Below, in pieces: positions 31,368 to 41,700 of a stretch of DNA of 64,000 bases. Position numbers and translations under genes: made by a program. The notes beneath the pieces are model-generated. The model made no database searches and was not told where the DNA came from. It saw only the letters and a list, made by a program, of their open reading frames with translations. The DNA comes from Streptomyces sp. AM 4-1-1. Lineage in GTDB: Bacteria > Actinomycetota > Actinomycetes > Streptomycetales > Streptomycetaceae. The stretch spans positions 2,294,001-2,358,000 of the forward strand of contig NZ_CP119145.1 of assembly GCF_029167625.1 (NCBI RefSeq), given 5' to 3'. Within the stretch, counting starts at the first letter, position 1. Each line of letters opens with the position of its first letter.

Positions 31368-34055
31368 ATGACCGACGACGCGCCACAGCAGCCGCCCGGC
31401 GAAGGCCGAGCGGGACGCGAGGGCAGCCACGAGGACGGTGCGGAACAGCCGGCGGGCCCTTCCGGCCACAAGGCCGAACAGCCCGACGAGGCCGACGCCG
31501 CAGGAGCCGCCGACGAGCCCGGCAAGACCGGTAACGCGGAGGCCGCCGACGAGGCCGACGCCACCGACGTAGCCGGACCGGAAGGGCCCGGCCCCGAAGC
31601 GGCCGGCCCCGAAGCGCCCAGGTCCGACGCGGCCGGAGCAACCGGCGTGGCCCCCCTCAGCGCCTCCGCCGTCAACCGCGACAGCGGGATCGCCGACAGC
31701 AACGGCAACGGCGACAGCAGCGCCGACAGCCCCAACAGCCCCAGCGGCAACGGCAGCAGCAGCGACAAGCCGAAGGGCCGCCAGAAGCGGCCCAAGCGCA
31801 CCGGATGGCGCCGGGCCCTCCCCACCTGGCGCATGGTCCTGGGCGGTGTTCTCCTCCTCGCGCTGCTGCTCGTCGGCGGTTTCATCGCCGGATACAAGAT
31901 GGTCGACATCCCGGCAGCCAACGCCGCCGCCGAGGCCGAGTCCAACGTCTACCTGTACGAGGACGGCAGCGTCATCGCCCGCGACGGCGAGATCAACCGG
32001 GAGAAGGTCCGGCTCTCCCAGGTCCCCGCCCACGTCCGACACGCCGTGCTGGCCGCCGAGGACCGGGACTACTACTCCGAGAGCGCCGTCGACGTGAAGG
32101 CCATGCTCCGGGCCGGCTGGAAGACCCTCACCGGCAAGGGCAAACAGGGCGGCTCGACCATCACCCAGCAGTACGTGAAGAACTACTACCTCGGCCAGGA
32201 GCAGACCCTCGCCCGCAAGAGCAAGGAGTTCTTCATCGCGATCAAGCTCGACCGCGAGGAGAGCAAGGACGACATCCTTGAGGGCTACCTCAACACCAGC
32301 TACTTCGGCCGCAACGCCTACGGCATCCAGGCCGCCTCACAGGCGTACTACGGCAAGGACGTCGGCAAGCTCACCACCGCCGAGGGCGCGTACCTCGCCT
32401 CCCTGCTGAGCTCCCCCAGCGCCAACGACGTCGTCGCCAACCCCGGGAACAAGCCGGAGGCGGTCTCCCGCTGGAACTACGTGGTCGACGGCATGGTCAA
32501 GAAGGGCTGGCTCAAGGAACGCGAACGCACCGCCATGACCTTCCCGCAGCCCGGCAAGGTCAAGCCCGCCACCGCCCTGTCCGGCCAGCGCGGCTACCTC
32601 GTCCAGGCCATCCGGGACTACCTCACCCAGTACGGCGGGATCGACGAGAAGACCCTCGCCACCGGCGGCCACCGCATCACCACCACCCTGGACAAGAAGA
32701 AGCAGAACGCCCTCGTCAAGGCGGTCGACGACAACGTCATGTCCAAGACCGACGAGGACCGCAAGGCCGACCGCAACGTCCGCGTCGGCGGCGCCTCCAT
32801 CGACCCCCGGACGGGCGCGGTCGTCGCCATGTACGGCGGCAAGGACTACACCCAGCAGTACGTGAACAACGCCACCCGCCGCGACTACCAGGTCGGCTCC
32901 ACCTTCAAACCGTTCGTCCTCACCTCCGCCATCGACAACGGGTCCAGCCGCGGCGGCCACCGGATCACCCCCAACACCGTCTACGACGGCACCAACAAAC
33001 GCATGGTCCAGGGCCCCGGCGGACCCACCGGATACTCCCCGGAGAACGAGGACAACCGCTCGTACGGACCCATCACCATCCGTACCGCCACCGACAAGTC
33101 CGTCAACGCCGTCTACGCGCAGCTCGCCCAGGACGTCGGCCCCGGCAAGGTCAAGCAGACCGCCATCGACCTGGGCATCCCGAAGAACACCCCCGACCTG
33201 ACGGCGTCACCGTCCATCGCGCTCGGCCCGGCCACGGCCAGCGTCCTCGACATGACCCAGGCGTACGCCACCCTCGCCAACCACGGCAAGCACGGCACGT
33301 ACAAGCTCGTCGAGAAGGTCACCAAGAACGACGAGAACGTCCCGCTCGCCGCGCGGGCCGGAGCCAAGCAGACCGTCAGCCGCCAGTCCGCCGACACCAC
33401 CACCTCCGTCCTGCGCAGCGTCGTCGACGGCGGCACCGGGACCGCGGCCCGCGCCGCCGGCCGCCCCGCGGCGGGCAAGACCGGCACCGCCGAGGAGGAC
33501 AAGGCCGCCTGGTTCGCCGGATACACCCCCGACCTCGCGACCGTCATCGCCGTGATGGGCCAGGACCCCGACACCGGGGTGCAGAAGCCCCTGTACAACG
33601 CGCTCGGCCTGCCCCGCATCAACGGCGGCGGAGCCCCCGCCGAGACCTGGGCCCAGTACACCGAGGCAGCCCTGCGCGGCACCGCCGTACAGAACTTCCA
33701 CCTCGACCTGGAACCGGGCGCCGACGAATCCTCCGCCCCCACCGACGAGGCGAGCACCCCGGGCGACACGGACACCCCGCCCGCGTCCCGGAACCCGTCC
33801 GACACCCCGTCCCGCGACCCGGACAGCAGCACCCCGCCCGGCACGCCCACGACCGGCGGCACCACCACCCCGCCCGGTGACGCCGACGGCGGCACCGGCA
33901 CGGACGGCGGTGACGACGGCGGCGCGGACACCGGGGGCGACACGGACGGCGGTACGAGCACGGGAGGGGACGACGGCAACAACGGCAACGGGAACGGCGG
34001 GGGCGACGGCGGAGGGAGCGAAGGCGGCTTCACCGGAGGCGCGGGCCCCTTCTGA
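31368..34055 (+). CDS. Bifunctional class A penicillin-binding protein
   Basis: 895 residues. A ~150-residue acidic, low-complexity cytosolic region precedes a membrane helix (MVLGGVLLLALLLVGGFIAG, ~155-175). A GT51 glycosyltransferase domain (AAEDRDYYSESAVD; QGGSTITQQYVKNYYLG) follows, then a transpeptidase with SxxK in QVGSTFKPF (~508), SVN (~577) and KTG (~703). The last ~110 residues are Gly/Asp/Thr-rich. It polymerises and cross-links peptidoglycan. GAGGAG lies 11 bases before ATG 31368. Confidence 0.95.
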   Translation: MTDDAPQQPPGEGRAGREGSHEDGAEQPAGPSGHKAEQPDEADAAGAADEPGKTGNAEAADEADATDVAGPEGPGPEAAGPEAPRSDAAGATGVAPLSASAVNRDSGIADSNGNGDSSADSPNSPSGNGSSSDKPKGRQKRPKRTGWRRALPTWRMVLGGVLLLALLLVGGFIAGYKMVDIPAANAAAEAESNVYLYEDGSVIARDGEINREKVRLSQVPAHVRHAVLAAEDRDYYSESAVDVKAMLRAGWKTLTGKGKQGGSTITQQYVKNYYLGQEQTLARKSKEFFIAIKLDREESKDDILEGYLNTSYFGRNAYGIQAASQAYYGKDVGKLTTAEGAYLASLLSSPSANDVVANPGNKPEAVSRWNYVVDGMVKKGWLKERERTAMTFPQPGKVKPATALSGQRGYLVQAIRDYLTQYGGIDEKTLATGGHRITTTLDKKKQNALVKAVDDNVMSKTDEDRKADRNVRVGGASIDPRTGAVVAMYGGKDYTQQYVNNATRRDYQVGSTFKPFVLTSAIDNGSSRGGHRITPNTVYDGTNKRMVQGPGGPTGYSPENEDNRSYGPITIRTATDKSVNAVYAQLAQDVGPGKVKQTAIDLGIPKNTPDLTASPSIALGPATASVLDMTQAYATLANHGKHGTYKLVEKVTKNDENVPLAARAGAKQTVSRQSADTTTSVLRSVVDGGTGTAARAAGRPAAGKTGTAEEDKAAWFAGYTPDLATVIAVMGQDPDTGVQKPLYNALGLPRINGGGAPAETWAQYTEAALRGTAVQNFHLDLEPGADESSAPTDEASTPGDTDTPPASRNPSDTPSRDPDSSTPPGTPTTGGTTTPPGDADGGTGTDGGDDGGADTGGDTDGGTSTGGDDGNNGNGNGGGDGGGSEGGFTGGAGPF

Positions 34056-34102
34056 ACGGACGCCCGACCGACGGGCCTCCCCCGAAGCGACGCACCACCC
34101 GC

Positions 34103-34423
34103 TCAGTGACCGGACGTCGCCTTCAGCCCCACCACGGCCACCAGCAGCAGACACACGAAGAAGATCCGGGCCGCGGTCACCGGCTCGTGCAGCACCACCA
34201 TGCCGAGGATCGCCGCACCGGCCGCGCCGATGCCGACCCACACCCCGTACGCGGTACCGATCGGCAACGTCTTCGCCGCGTGCGACAGCAGCACCATGCT
34301 CGCCACGATCCCGAGACCGGTGAACACACTCGGCCACAGCCGGGTGAACCCCTCGGTGTACTTCATCCCGATCGACCAGGCCACTTCCAGCAGACCCGCG
34401 ATCAACAGCAGAACCCACGCCAC
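34103..34423 (-). CDS. sugE: SMR family guanidinium exporter (SugE/Gdx-type)
   Basis: 106 residues, four membrane helices. VAWSIGMKYTEGFTRLWPS and VWVGIGAAGAAILGMVV are Gdx/SugE-type rather than EmrE-type. GTG 34423 follows GGAGG by 7 bases. The probable guanidine-III riboswitch 74 bases upstream supports export of guanidinium with proton antiport rather than general drug efflux. Confidence 0.92.
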   Translation of the reverse strand: MAWVLLLIAGLLEVAWSIGMKYTEGFTRLWPSVFTGLGIVASMVLLSHAAKTLPIGTAYGVWVGIGAAGAAILGMVVLHEPVTAARIFFVCLLLVAVVGLKATSGH

Positions 34424-34496
34424 GACAGCACCTCCGACAGCACGGGGCGAACGCGCGCCGCCGAAACACGGACGCGGAACGCCGACAACAGGAAGT

Positions 34497-34539
34497 GCGT
34501 CGTCTTTGCGAAGCCCGGTACGGCGCGTCTCGTCGGGGT
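34497..34539 (-). promoter_or_regulatory. Probable guanidine-III riboswitch
   Basis: On the minus strand CCCCGACGAG, then GCGCCGTACC, then AAAGACGACGC align by eye with the class III guanidine riboswitch core (CCGGACGAGG, GCGCCGUACC, AAGACGGCGC, recalled from the T. fusca RNA). The pseudoknot GCGCCGU:ACGACGC has one mismatch. It precedes a sugE gene, the classical context. Confidence 0.75.
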
Positions 34540-34705
34540 AGCCCCAACCTAGCAAAGAACAGAGGAAAGACCTGGTGAACAAGGTCACCAGGCCACACAC
34601 CGCACCCGCACCCCGCCGACCCGACCACCGACGCGAGGCCCCCACCGACGTGAAGCCCCCCGCTGTCGCGAGGCCCCTCGTATCGCGAGGCCGCAGACCG
34701 CCCGG

Positions 34706-35044
34706 CTACAGATACAGCCCCGTCGAGTCCTCCGAGCCCTCGAACCGGTCCGCCGCCACCGCGTGCAGATCCCGCTCCCGCATCAGTACGTACGCCACGC
34801 CCCGCACCTCGACCTCGGCACGGTCCTCAGGGTCGTACAGCACCCGGTCCCCCACCTCCACCGTCCGGACGTTCTGCCCGACCGCCACCACCTCGGCCCA
34901 GGCAAGGCGCCGACCGACCGCGGCCGTCGCCGGAATCAGGATGCCGCCGCCCGAACGCCGCTCGCCCTCGGGCGAATCGGACCGGACCAGCACGCGGTCG
35001 TGCAGCATCCGAATGGGCAGCTTGTCGTGGGTGTTGTCGCTCAC
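34706..35044 (-). CDS. GroES-family chaperonin-like protein
   Basis: 112 residues. IRMLHDRVLVRSD, GGGILIPATA, VVAVGQNVRTVEVGDRVLYD and a final YVLMRERDLHAV trace the Cpn10 fold. The mobile loop is altered relative to canonical GroES and no groEL is adjacent, so this is the divergent second GroES of Streptomyces rather than the heat-shock one. GTG 35044 has no clear ribosome site. Confidence 0.85.
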   Translation of the reverse strand: MSDNTHDKLPIRMLHDRVLVRSDSPEGERRSGGGILIPATAAVGRRLAWAEVVAVGQNVRTVEVGDRVLYDPEDRAEVEVRGVAYVLMRERDLHAVAADRFEGSEDSTGLYL

Positions 35045-35114
35045 GCCCCGAAACCTACCTGCCCACCGACCCCGTACACCCGTCCGGGGTACAGCGGCGC
35101 CGCACCCGCCGCGA

Positions 35115-35435
35115 TCAGTGCTTGCGCCGGCGCGCCGACACGACGAGCAGCCCCACCACACCCACCGCGAGCAACGCCACCGGAACGATCCGCTCCGGAC
35201 GAGGCGAGCCGTCCTCCGCCACGAACTGCGCCTTCACGTCCGACACCGTCCGGTTCACCGCGACGTAAGCCCGCCCGGCCGTCCGGTCCACGCGCTCCGC
35301 CACCTTGGCCTTCGCGTCCCCGATGATCGTCTTCGGGTGCACCCGCACCCCGATCTCGTCGAGCGTCACCGCAAGCCGCTCACGCCTGCTGACGATGTCC
35401 GCCTCGATCTGCGCAGGGGTCCTCGTATCCGACAC
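35115..35435 (-). CDS. DUF3618 protein
   Basis: 106 residues. RTPAQIEADIVSRRERLAVT is the DUF3618 signature, followed by an amphipathic stretch and one C-terminal membrane helix (VPVALLAVGVVGLLVVSARR). GTG 35435 follows GGAGG by 7 bases. Function unknown. Confidence 0.88.
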   Translation of the reverse strand: MSDTRTPAQIEADIVSRRERLAVTLDEIGVRVHPKTIIGDAKAKVAERVDRTAGRAYVAVNRTVSDVKAQFVAEDGSPRPERIVPVALLAVGVVGLLVVSARRRKH

Positions 35436-35593
35436 TGCGCCGCCTCCGTGGTCGTGGGTCCGGTAAACCTTCATCGACAGTCTGTCAGCTCCACCCGCCA
35501 CGTACCCGTCGGCACCCCCATTACGCTCGGCGGTGCACCACCCCGTCAGCCCTGCCACACACCCGACCCACCCCGCCACACCCGAGGAGAACC

Positions 35594-36061
35594 ATGAGCG
35601 AGCGACTTCAGCCCGGCGACACCGCCCCCGCATTCACCCTCCCCGACGCCGACGGCAAGGACGTCTCACTCGCCGACCACAAGGGCCGCAAGGTCATCGT
35701 CTACTTCTACCCGGCCGCCCTCACCCCCGGCTGCACCAAGCAGGCCTGCGACTTCACCGACAACCTGGAGGTGCTGGCCGGCGCCGGATACGACGTCATC
35801 GGGGTGTCCCCCGACAAGCCGGAGAAGCTGGCGAAGTTCCGCGAGCAGGAAAACCTCAAGGTCACCCTCGTCGGCGACCCCTCCAAGGAGACCCTGGAGG
35901 CGTACGGCGCCTTCGGCGAGAAGAAGCTCTACGGCAAAACGGTGACGGGCGTCATCCGCTCGACCGTCGTCGTCGACGAGGAGGGCAAGGTCGAGCGCGC
36001 CTTCTACAACGTCAAGGCCACCGGACACGTAGCGAAGATCATCAAGGACCTCGGCATCTGA
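35594..36061 (+). CDS. bcp: Thioredoxin-dependent thiol peroxidase (BCP/PrxQ)
   Basis: 155 residues. The peroxidatic region YFYPAALTPGCTKQACDF contains Cys ~45 and a resolving Cys five residues on, as in atypical 2-Cys BCP. It reduces H2O2 and organic peroxides. GAGGAG precedes ATG 35594. Confidence 0.94.
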   Translation: MSERLQPGDTAPAFTLPDADGKDVSLADHKGRKVIVYFYPAALTPGCTKQACDFTDNLEVLAGAGYDVIGVSPDKPEKLAKFREQENLKVTLVGDPSKETLEAYGAFGEKKLYGKTVTGVIRSTVVVDEEGKVERAFYNVKATGHVAKIIKDLGI

Positions 36062-36240
36062 GAACCGGTGCCCGACGGCAGGCCCCCGACGCACCGCCAA
36101 AGCCTTACTTTTCAGCCACGTCTGCCCCTGATGGCTGAATACATGTGACAGACATCCCAATCCCTCGGCAGTTCGGTTTGCAACCGCCATGACCGCGCAG
36201 AAGCCTCTCCTGGACAACCACCGAGGAAAGGACCCCGGCC

Positions 36241-37737
36241 ATGGCGGCCTCCGACCCCCACCAGGCGGCCGACCCGGATGCGGTCAAAAGACACCCCGCA
36301 CTCTTCCGCGCCATCAAACAGCGGAAGAACCCGAGGCTGCGCCGCTCGGACATCACGGTCGCGGACGACCAGGCGGTCAAACGCGCCGTGAAGGCGGCCT
36401 CGCTCGGCAACGCCATGGAGTGGTTCGACTTCGGGATCTACTCCTATCTGGCGGCCACTCTCGGCCATGTCTTCTTTCCCTCGGGAAGCGACACCACCCA
36501 GCTGCTGTCGTCGTTCGCCACCTTCGCCGTCGCCTTCCTCGTACGCCCCCTCGGCGGCATGTTCTTCGGCCCCATGGGCGACAAGATCGGCCGCAAGAAG
36601 GTCCTCGCCCTCACAATGATCATGATGGCGATCGGCACCTTCGCGATCGGGATCATCCCGTCCCACGACGCCATCGGCATCTGGGCACCGGCACTGCTGA
36701 TCTTCTTCCGACTGGTCCAGGGCTTCTCCACGGGCGGCGAGTACGGCGGCGCGTCCACCTTCATCGCCGAGTACGCCCCCGACAAGCGACGCGGCTTCTT
36801 CGGCAGCTTCCTGGAGTTCGGCACCCTCGCCGGCTACGTCGGCGCCGCGGGCCTGGTCACCGCACTGACCGCGGCCCTCAGCACCGGCCAGATGGAATCC
36901 TGGGGCTGGCGCGTCCCGTTCCTCGTCGCGGGCCCCCTCGGCCTGGTCGGCCTCTACCTGCGACTGCGCCTGGACGAGACCCCCGCCTTCCAGAAGCTGG
37001 AGGGCGGCACCGTGCACGCCACCGACGCCGCGGACGCCGTCGAGACCACCGCCAAGGGCGACCTCGCGAAGATCTTCCGCGATTACTGGCCGCTGCTGAT
37101 CCTCTGCATCTGCCTGGTCGGCGCGTACAACATCACCGACTACATGCTGCTGTCGTACATGCCGACGTACCTCTCGGACGAACTCGGCTACAGCGAGACC
37201 CACGGCCTGCTCATCCTGCTCGCCGTCATGGTCTTCCTGATGCTGATCATCAACCAGGTCGGCAAGCTCTCCGACCGCTTCGGCCGCAAACCCCTGCTGA
37301 TGACGGGCATGCTCGGCTTCTTCTTCCTCTCCCTCCCCGCGTTCCTGCTGATCCGCGCGGGCGGCATCCCGGCGATCACCATCGGCATGCTGATGCTGGG
37401 CCTCTCGCTGGTCTGCATGCTGGGCACGATGTCCGCGGCGCTCCCGGCCCTCTTCCCCACCCAGGTCCGGTACGGCTCCCTCTCGATCGGCTACAACTTC
37501 GCGACCTCGATCTTCGGCGGCACCACCCCACTGGTGATCACGGCCCTGATCAGCTGGAGCGGCACGAACCTGATGCCCGCGTACTACGCCATGGCGGCGT
37601 CCCTGGTCGGCATCATCTCGGTGGCCTGCATGAAGGAGACCGCCAACAAGCCCCTGGACGGCTCCCCGCCCTCGGTGGCGACCCCGGAGGAGGCCACGGA
37701 AATCCTCCAGGCCCAGTCACCGGACCCGAAGTTCTGA
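36241..37737 (+). CDS. MFS metabolite/osmolyte:H+ symporter (ProP-like)
   Basis: 498 residues, twelve membrane helices. The first helix GNAMEWFDFGIYSYLAATLG and loop GPMGDKIGRKKVLALT are characteristic of the metabolite:H+ symporter (ProP, ShiA, KgtP) group. The N-terminal ~55 residues are basic and cytosolic. The substrate may be proline/betaine or a dicarboxylate. AAAGGA lies 10 bases before ATG 36241. Confidence 0.9.
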   Translation: MAASDPHQAADPDAVKRHPALFRAIKQRKNPRLRRSDITVADDQAVKRAVKAASLGNAMEWFDFGIYSYLAATLGHVFFPSGSDTTQLLSSFATFAVAFLVRPLGGMFFGPMGDKIGRKKVLALTMIMMAIGTFAIGIIPSHDAIGIWAPALLIFFRLVQGFSTGGEYGGASTFIAEYAPDKRRGFFGSFLEFGTLAGYVGAAGLVTALTAALSTGQMESWGWRVPFLVAGPLGLVGLYLRLRLDETPAFQKLEGGTVHATDAADAVETTAKGDLAKIFRDYWPLLILCICLVGAYNITDYMLLSYMPTYLSDELGYSETHGLLILLAVMVFLMLIINQVGKLSDRFGRKPLLMTGMLGFFFLSLPAFLLIRAGGIPAITIGMLMLGLSLVCMLGTMSAALPALFPTQVRYGSLSIGYNFATSIFGGTTPLVITALISWSGTNLMPAYYAMAASLVGIISVACMKETANKPLDGSPPSVATPEEATEILQAQSPDPKF

Positions 37738-37839
37738 CGAAGCCCCGCCGGAACGAACGCGCCGCCGGAGCGTGGGCGATTGGTCGGCGGCATGCCCGTT
37801 CAACTGCCGCCCGGCTCCCGGTACCATGGCATGCGGCCC

Positions 37840-37923
37840 GCGGCGGTGGTGCAATGGCGACACAGCAGACTTAGGATCTGTGGCCCGTGAAACGGCTTGA
37901 GGGTTCGAATCCCTTCCGCCGCA
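37840..37923 (+). tRNA. tRNA-Leu (anticodon UAG)
   Basis: 84 nt. Acceptor stem GCGGCGG / CCGCCGC, anticodon stem CAGA-CTTAGGA-TCTG giving anticodon TAG, long variable arm (class II), T arm AGGGTTCGAATCCCT. Reads CUA leucine codons, rare in this genome. Confidence 0.95.
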
Positions 37924-37980
37924 CCGGAACGGCCTGCGTATCGAAGGTTCGATGCGCAGGCCGTTTCTGTGTTTCCGGAC

Positions 37981-38583
37981 TCAGCCGAGCAGTTCGGCCA
38001 CCACCGGTACCAGCTCGCGGAACGCCTTGCCGCGGTGGCTGATCGCGTTCTTCTCGGCCGGGGTCAGTTCCGCGCAGGTGCGGGTCTCGCCGTCCGGCTG
38101 GAGGATCGGGTCGTAGCCGAAGCCGTGCGTGCCCGACGGGGTGTGGCGGAGGGTGCCCCGGAGGCGGCCCTCGACGACGCGTTCGGTGCCGTCCGGGAGC
38201 GCGAGGGCGGCGGCGCAGGTGAAGTGGGCCGCGCGGTGTTCGTCGGCGATGTCGGAGAGCTGGGCCAGGAGCAGCTTCAGGTTGGCCGCGTCGTCGCCGT
38301 GGGTGCCGGACCAGCGGGCCGAGAAGATGCCCGGGGCGCCGCCCAGGACGTCGACGCAGAGGCCGGAGTCGTCGGCGATCGCGGGGTGGCCGGTGGCGCG
38401 GGCCAGGGCGTGGGCCTTGAGGAGGGCGTTCTCGGCGAAGGTGACGCCGGTTTCCTTGACGTCGGGGATGTCCGGGTACGCGTCCGCGCCGACGAGTTCG
38501 TGGCCGAGGCCGGCGTCGGCGAGGATCGCGTGGAGTTCGGTGATTTTCCCGGCGTTGCGGGTGGCGAGGATCAGGCGGGTCAT
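37981..38583 (-). CDS. rdgB: Non-canonical purine NTP pyrophosphatase (RdgB/HAM1)
   Basis: 200 residues. MTRLILATRNAGKITELHAI, AIADDSGLCVDVLGGAPGIF and SGTHGFGYDPIL are the family's conserved blocks. Hydrolyses dITP/XTP. ATG 38583 is preferred to GTG 38589. Next to rph, the usual order in actinobacteria. Confidence 0.96.
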   Translation of the reverse strand: MTRLILATRNAGKITELHAILADAGLGHELVGADAYPDIPDVKETGVTFAENALLKAHALARATGHPAIADDSGLCVDVLGGAPGIFSARWSGTHGDDAANLKLLLAQLSDIADEHRAAHFTCAAALALPDGTERVVEGRLRGTLRHTPSGTHGFGYDPILQPDGETRTCAELTPAEKNAISHRGKAFRELVPVVAELLG

Positions 38584-38706
38584 GCCCACCAGTATCGGGG
38601 GCCGGTCCGGTGTGCCCGTGCGTGGCCGGGCGCACGGGGTGGGCCGTGCGCCCGGTGCGCGCTTGTGGGGTCGGCGCGGTGCGGTGTCCGGGGGGGGTGG
38701 GGCCGG

Positions 38707-39432
<726 letters not shown>

Positions 39433-39653
39433 GGCGTCGACCCTATCGGGTGGGCCGTGCGCCTTGTCCCGGTGTGGGCGGGGGACGTGGGTGGTGGGGG
39501 TGGGGGCGTGGGTGGCTTCCACGGGGGCCGCGTTCCGCACATGCCGCGGGTCCCGTCCGGGCGTTGCCGCGGGCCCCCGTCCGATCCGGACGTGCCGCAG
39601 GCCCCGTCCGGGTGGGGGCGGGGCCTGTGGGGGTGGACCTCAGTGGGTCACCG

Positions 39654-39887
39654 TCACATCATGTCTTCGATGTCGGCGGCGATCGGGTCGGCGTCGGTGC
39701 CGATGACGACCTGGATCGCGGTGCCCATCTTGACGACGCCGTGGGCACCGGCGGCCTTGAGCGCGGCTTCGTCGACCTTGGCGGGGTCGCGGACCTCGGT
39801 ACGCAGGCGGGTGATGCAGCCCTCGACCTCTTCGATGTTCTCGATACCGCCGAGGCCGGCGACGATCTTCTCAGCCTTGCTGGCCAT
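39654..39887 (-). CDS. nagF: PTS EIIB, N-acetylglucosamine-specific
   Basis: 77 residues. The phosphorylatable Cys lies in EEVEGCITRLRTEVRD (~26), and VVKMGTAIQVVIGTDADPIA is EIIB-typical. In Streptomyces, EIIB is a separate protein working with NagE2/NagE1 EIIC permeases. Divergent from nagE1, with a DasR-type box between them. Confidence 0.92.
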   Translation of the reverse strand: MASKAEKIVAGLGGIENIEEVEGCITRLRTEVRDPAKVDEAALKAAGAHGVVKMGTAIQVVIGTDADPIAADIEDMM

Positions 39888-40050
39888 GTCGTTCTCCCTG
39901 TTTTTTTACGTGTCCTGTCGGCCCACCACGGGTCCGTTTCGTCACGGTAACGCACGGTTGGCCCAACTTCACGGGCGAGCTACCGGGTCATCACCAATGA
40001 TGACGATCACCGGCGCCCTGCCTTTCGGGCGGGCTCCGCACCGTACCGCA

Positions 40051-40066
40051 ACTGGTCTACACCAGT
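40051..40066. promoter_or_regulatory. DasR-responsive element (dre) at nagE1/nagF
   Basis: ACTGGTCTACACCAGT, near-perfect dre palindrome, 45 bp before nagE1 and in the divergent nagF promoter region. DasR (GntR family) represses GlcNAc uptake genes until glucosamine-6-phosphate accumulates. Confidence 0.88.
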
Positions 40067-40110
40067 CTTCAACGACTGTCAGACCTGGCTTGTTCCAGGA
40101 GGACGCCGAT

Positions 40111-41424
40111 ATGAGTTCCAGCAGTGACACCGTGTCCCACAACAAGACGTGGTGGAACGGCCTGTTCCAGGGTCTCCAGAAGATGGGGCGCAGTCTCCAG
40201 CTCCCCATCGCGGTGTTGCCCGCCGCGGGTATTCTCAACCGGCTCGGCCAGCCCGACGTCTTCGGTGACGACGGACTGGGCTGGACGAACGTCGCGAAGG
40301 TCTTCGCGTCCGCGGGCGGGGCGCTGCTCGACTCGGGGCTGGGGCTGCCCCTGCTGTTCTGTGTCGGTGTCGCGATCGGCATGGCCAAGAAGGCGGACGG
40401 TTCGACGGCGCTGGCGGCCGTGACCGGGTTCCTCGTCTACTACGCGGTGCTGCACGCCTTCCCGGTGGACTGCGCGGGGGGTGCGAAGTTCGTCCCCGGT
40501 GGCACCTGGTCCGGTACGTGTGTCACTCCGGACGCGGAGGTGACGGCTGCCGAGTACCAGAACCCTGGGGTGTTCGGCGGCATCGTGATGGGTCTGATGT
40601 CGGCGTGGTTCTGGCGGCGGTTCCACCGCGTCAAGCTCGTCGACTGGCTGGGCTTCTTCAACGGCCGCCGGCTCGTCCCGATCATCATGGCGTTCGTCGG
40701 TCTGCTCTTCGCGGCCCTGTGCGCCTGGGTGTGGCAGCCGATCGGTGACGGTCTGACGGACTTCTCGAAGTGGCTGGTGGACCTGAACTGGCTGGGCTCG
40801 GGCATCTTCGGTGTCGCCAACCGCGCGTTGCTGGTCATCGGGCTGCACCAGTTCCTGAACACCTTCGTCTGGTTCCAGTTCGGTGACTTCACGAAGCCGG
40901 ACGGCACGGTCGTGCACGGTGACATCAACCGGTTCCTGGCGGGCGACCCGACGGCCGGGCAGTTCACCACGGGGTTCTTCCCGATCATGATGTTCGCTCT
41001 GCCGGCCGCGGCGCTGGCTATCTACCACTGTGCCAAGCCGCATCGGCGCAAGGCGGTCGGCGGCATGATGCTCTCGGTCGGTCTGACGTCGTTCGTCACC
41101 GGGATCACCGAACCGATCGAGTACTCGTTCGTCTTCATCGCGCCTCTGCTGTTCGCGATCCACGCGGTCCTCACCGGTGTCTCGATGGCGGTCACCTGGG
41201 CGCTCGGCGTGAAGGACGGTTTCAGCTTCTCGGCGGGTCTGATCGACTACGTCATCAACTGGGGGCTGGCGACCAAACCGTGGATGATCATTCCGATCGG
41301 GCTGGCCTTCGCGGTCGTCTACTACGTGATCTTCCGGTTCGCGATCACCAAGTTCAACCTCCAGACACCCGGGCGTGAGCCCGAGGAGGTCGAGGAGGAG
41401 GTGGAGGGCGAGATCACGAAGTAG
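40111..41424 (+). CDS. nagE1: PTS EIIC, N-acetylglucosamine (NagE1-type)
   Basis: 437 residues, ten or so membrane helices. SLQLPIAVLPAAGILNRLGQ, LPLLFCVGVAIGMAKKADGS and TSFVTGITEPIEYSFVFIAP are conserved EIIC(Glc/GlcNAc) blocks. ATG 40111 follows AGGAGG by 9 bases. A ~35-residue loop with two Cys after helix 4 (DCAGGAKFVPGGTWSGTCV) is absent from NagE2. Confidence 0.93.
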   Translation: MSSSSDTVSHNKTWWNGLFQGLQKMGRSLQLPIAVLPAAGILNRLGQPDVFGDDGLGWTNVAKVFASAGGALLDSGLGLPLLFCVGVAIGMAKKADGSTALAAVTGFLVYYAVLHAFPVDCAGGAKFVPGGTWSGTCVTPDAEVTAAEYQNPGVFGGIVMGLMSAWFWRRFHRVKLVDWLGFFNGRRLVPIIMAFVGLLFAALCAWVWQPIGDGLTDFSKWLVDLNWLGSGIFGVANRALLVIGLHQFLNTFVWFQFGDFTKPDGTVVHGDINRFLAGDPTAGQFTTGFFPIMMFALPAAALAIYHCAKPHRRKAVGGMMLSVGLTSFVTGITEPIEYSFVFIAPLLFAIHAVLTGVSMAVTWALGVKDGFSFSAGLIDYVINWGLATKPWMIIPIGLAFAVVYYVIFRFAITKFNLQTPGREPEEVEEEVEGEITK

Positions 41425-41582
41425 CGCCCGCCAGGGCTTCGGCCCCGTACCGCACAAGGCCCCCGGACCTCCTGGTCCGGGGGTTTTCGTCGTGCCCTCG
41501 GCAGGTGACCGAGGGTGCCGGATGAACTACTGCGAAGTTGTCGGAAATTGCAGGTTCCTTATCTAACCCTCACCGTGCTAAA

Positions 41583-41615
41583 ACTGGTCTACACCACTCA
41601 GTGGTCCAGACCACG
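41583..41615 (+). promoter_or_regulatory. Two DasR-responsive elements before nagE2
   Basis: ACTGGTCTACACCACT (41583-41598) and AGTGGTCCAGACCACG (41600-41615), separated by one base. Confidence 0.88.
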
Positions 41616-41700
41616 CGACCGGATCGAGTCGCGTTCTTGAGTCGCCGCCTCCCCCGAAAAATCCTGTCCCCGGCGGCGCCTTGCCTACTGGAGGAAGTTG

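Noticed and set aside
37840..37923. tRNA-Leu as integration site of a mobile element
   Set aside because: Flanking genes are core and no partial tRNA copy or integrase is nearby; the only integrase uses the ATPase-gene site.
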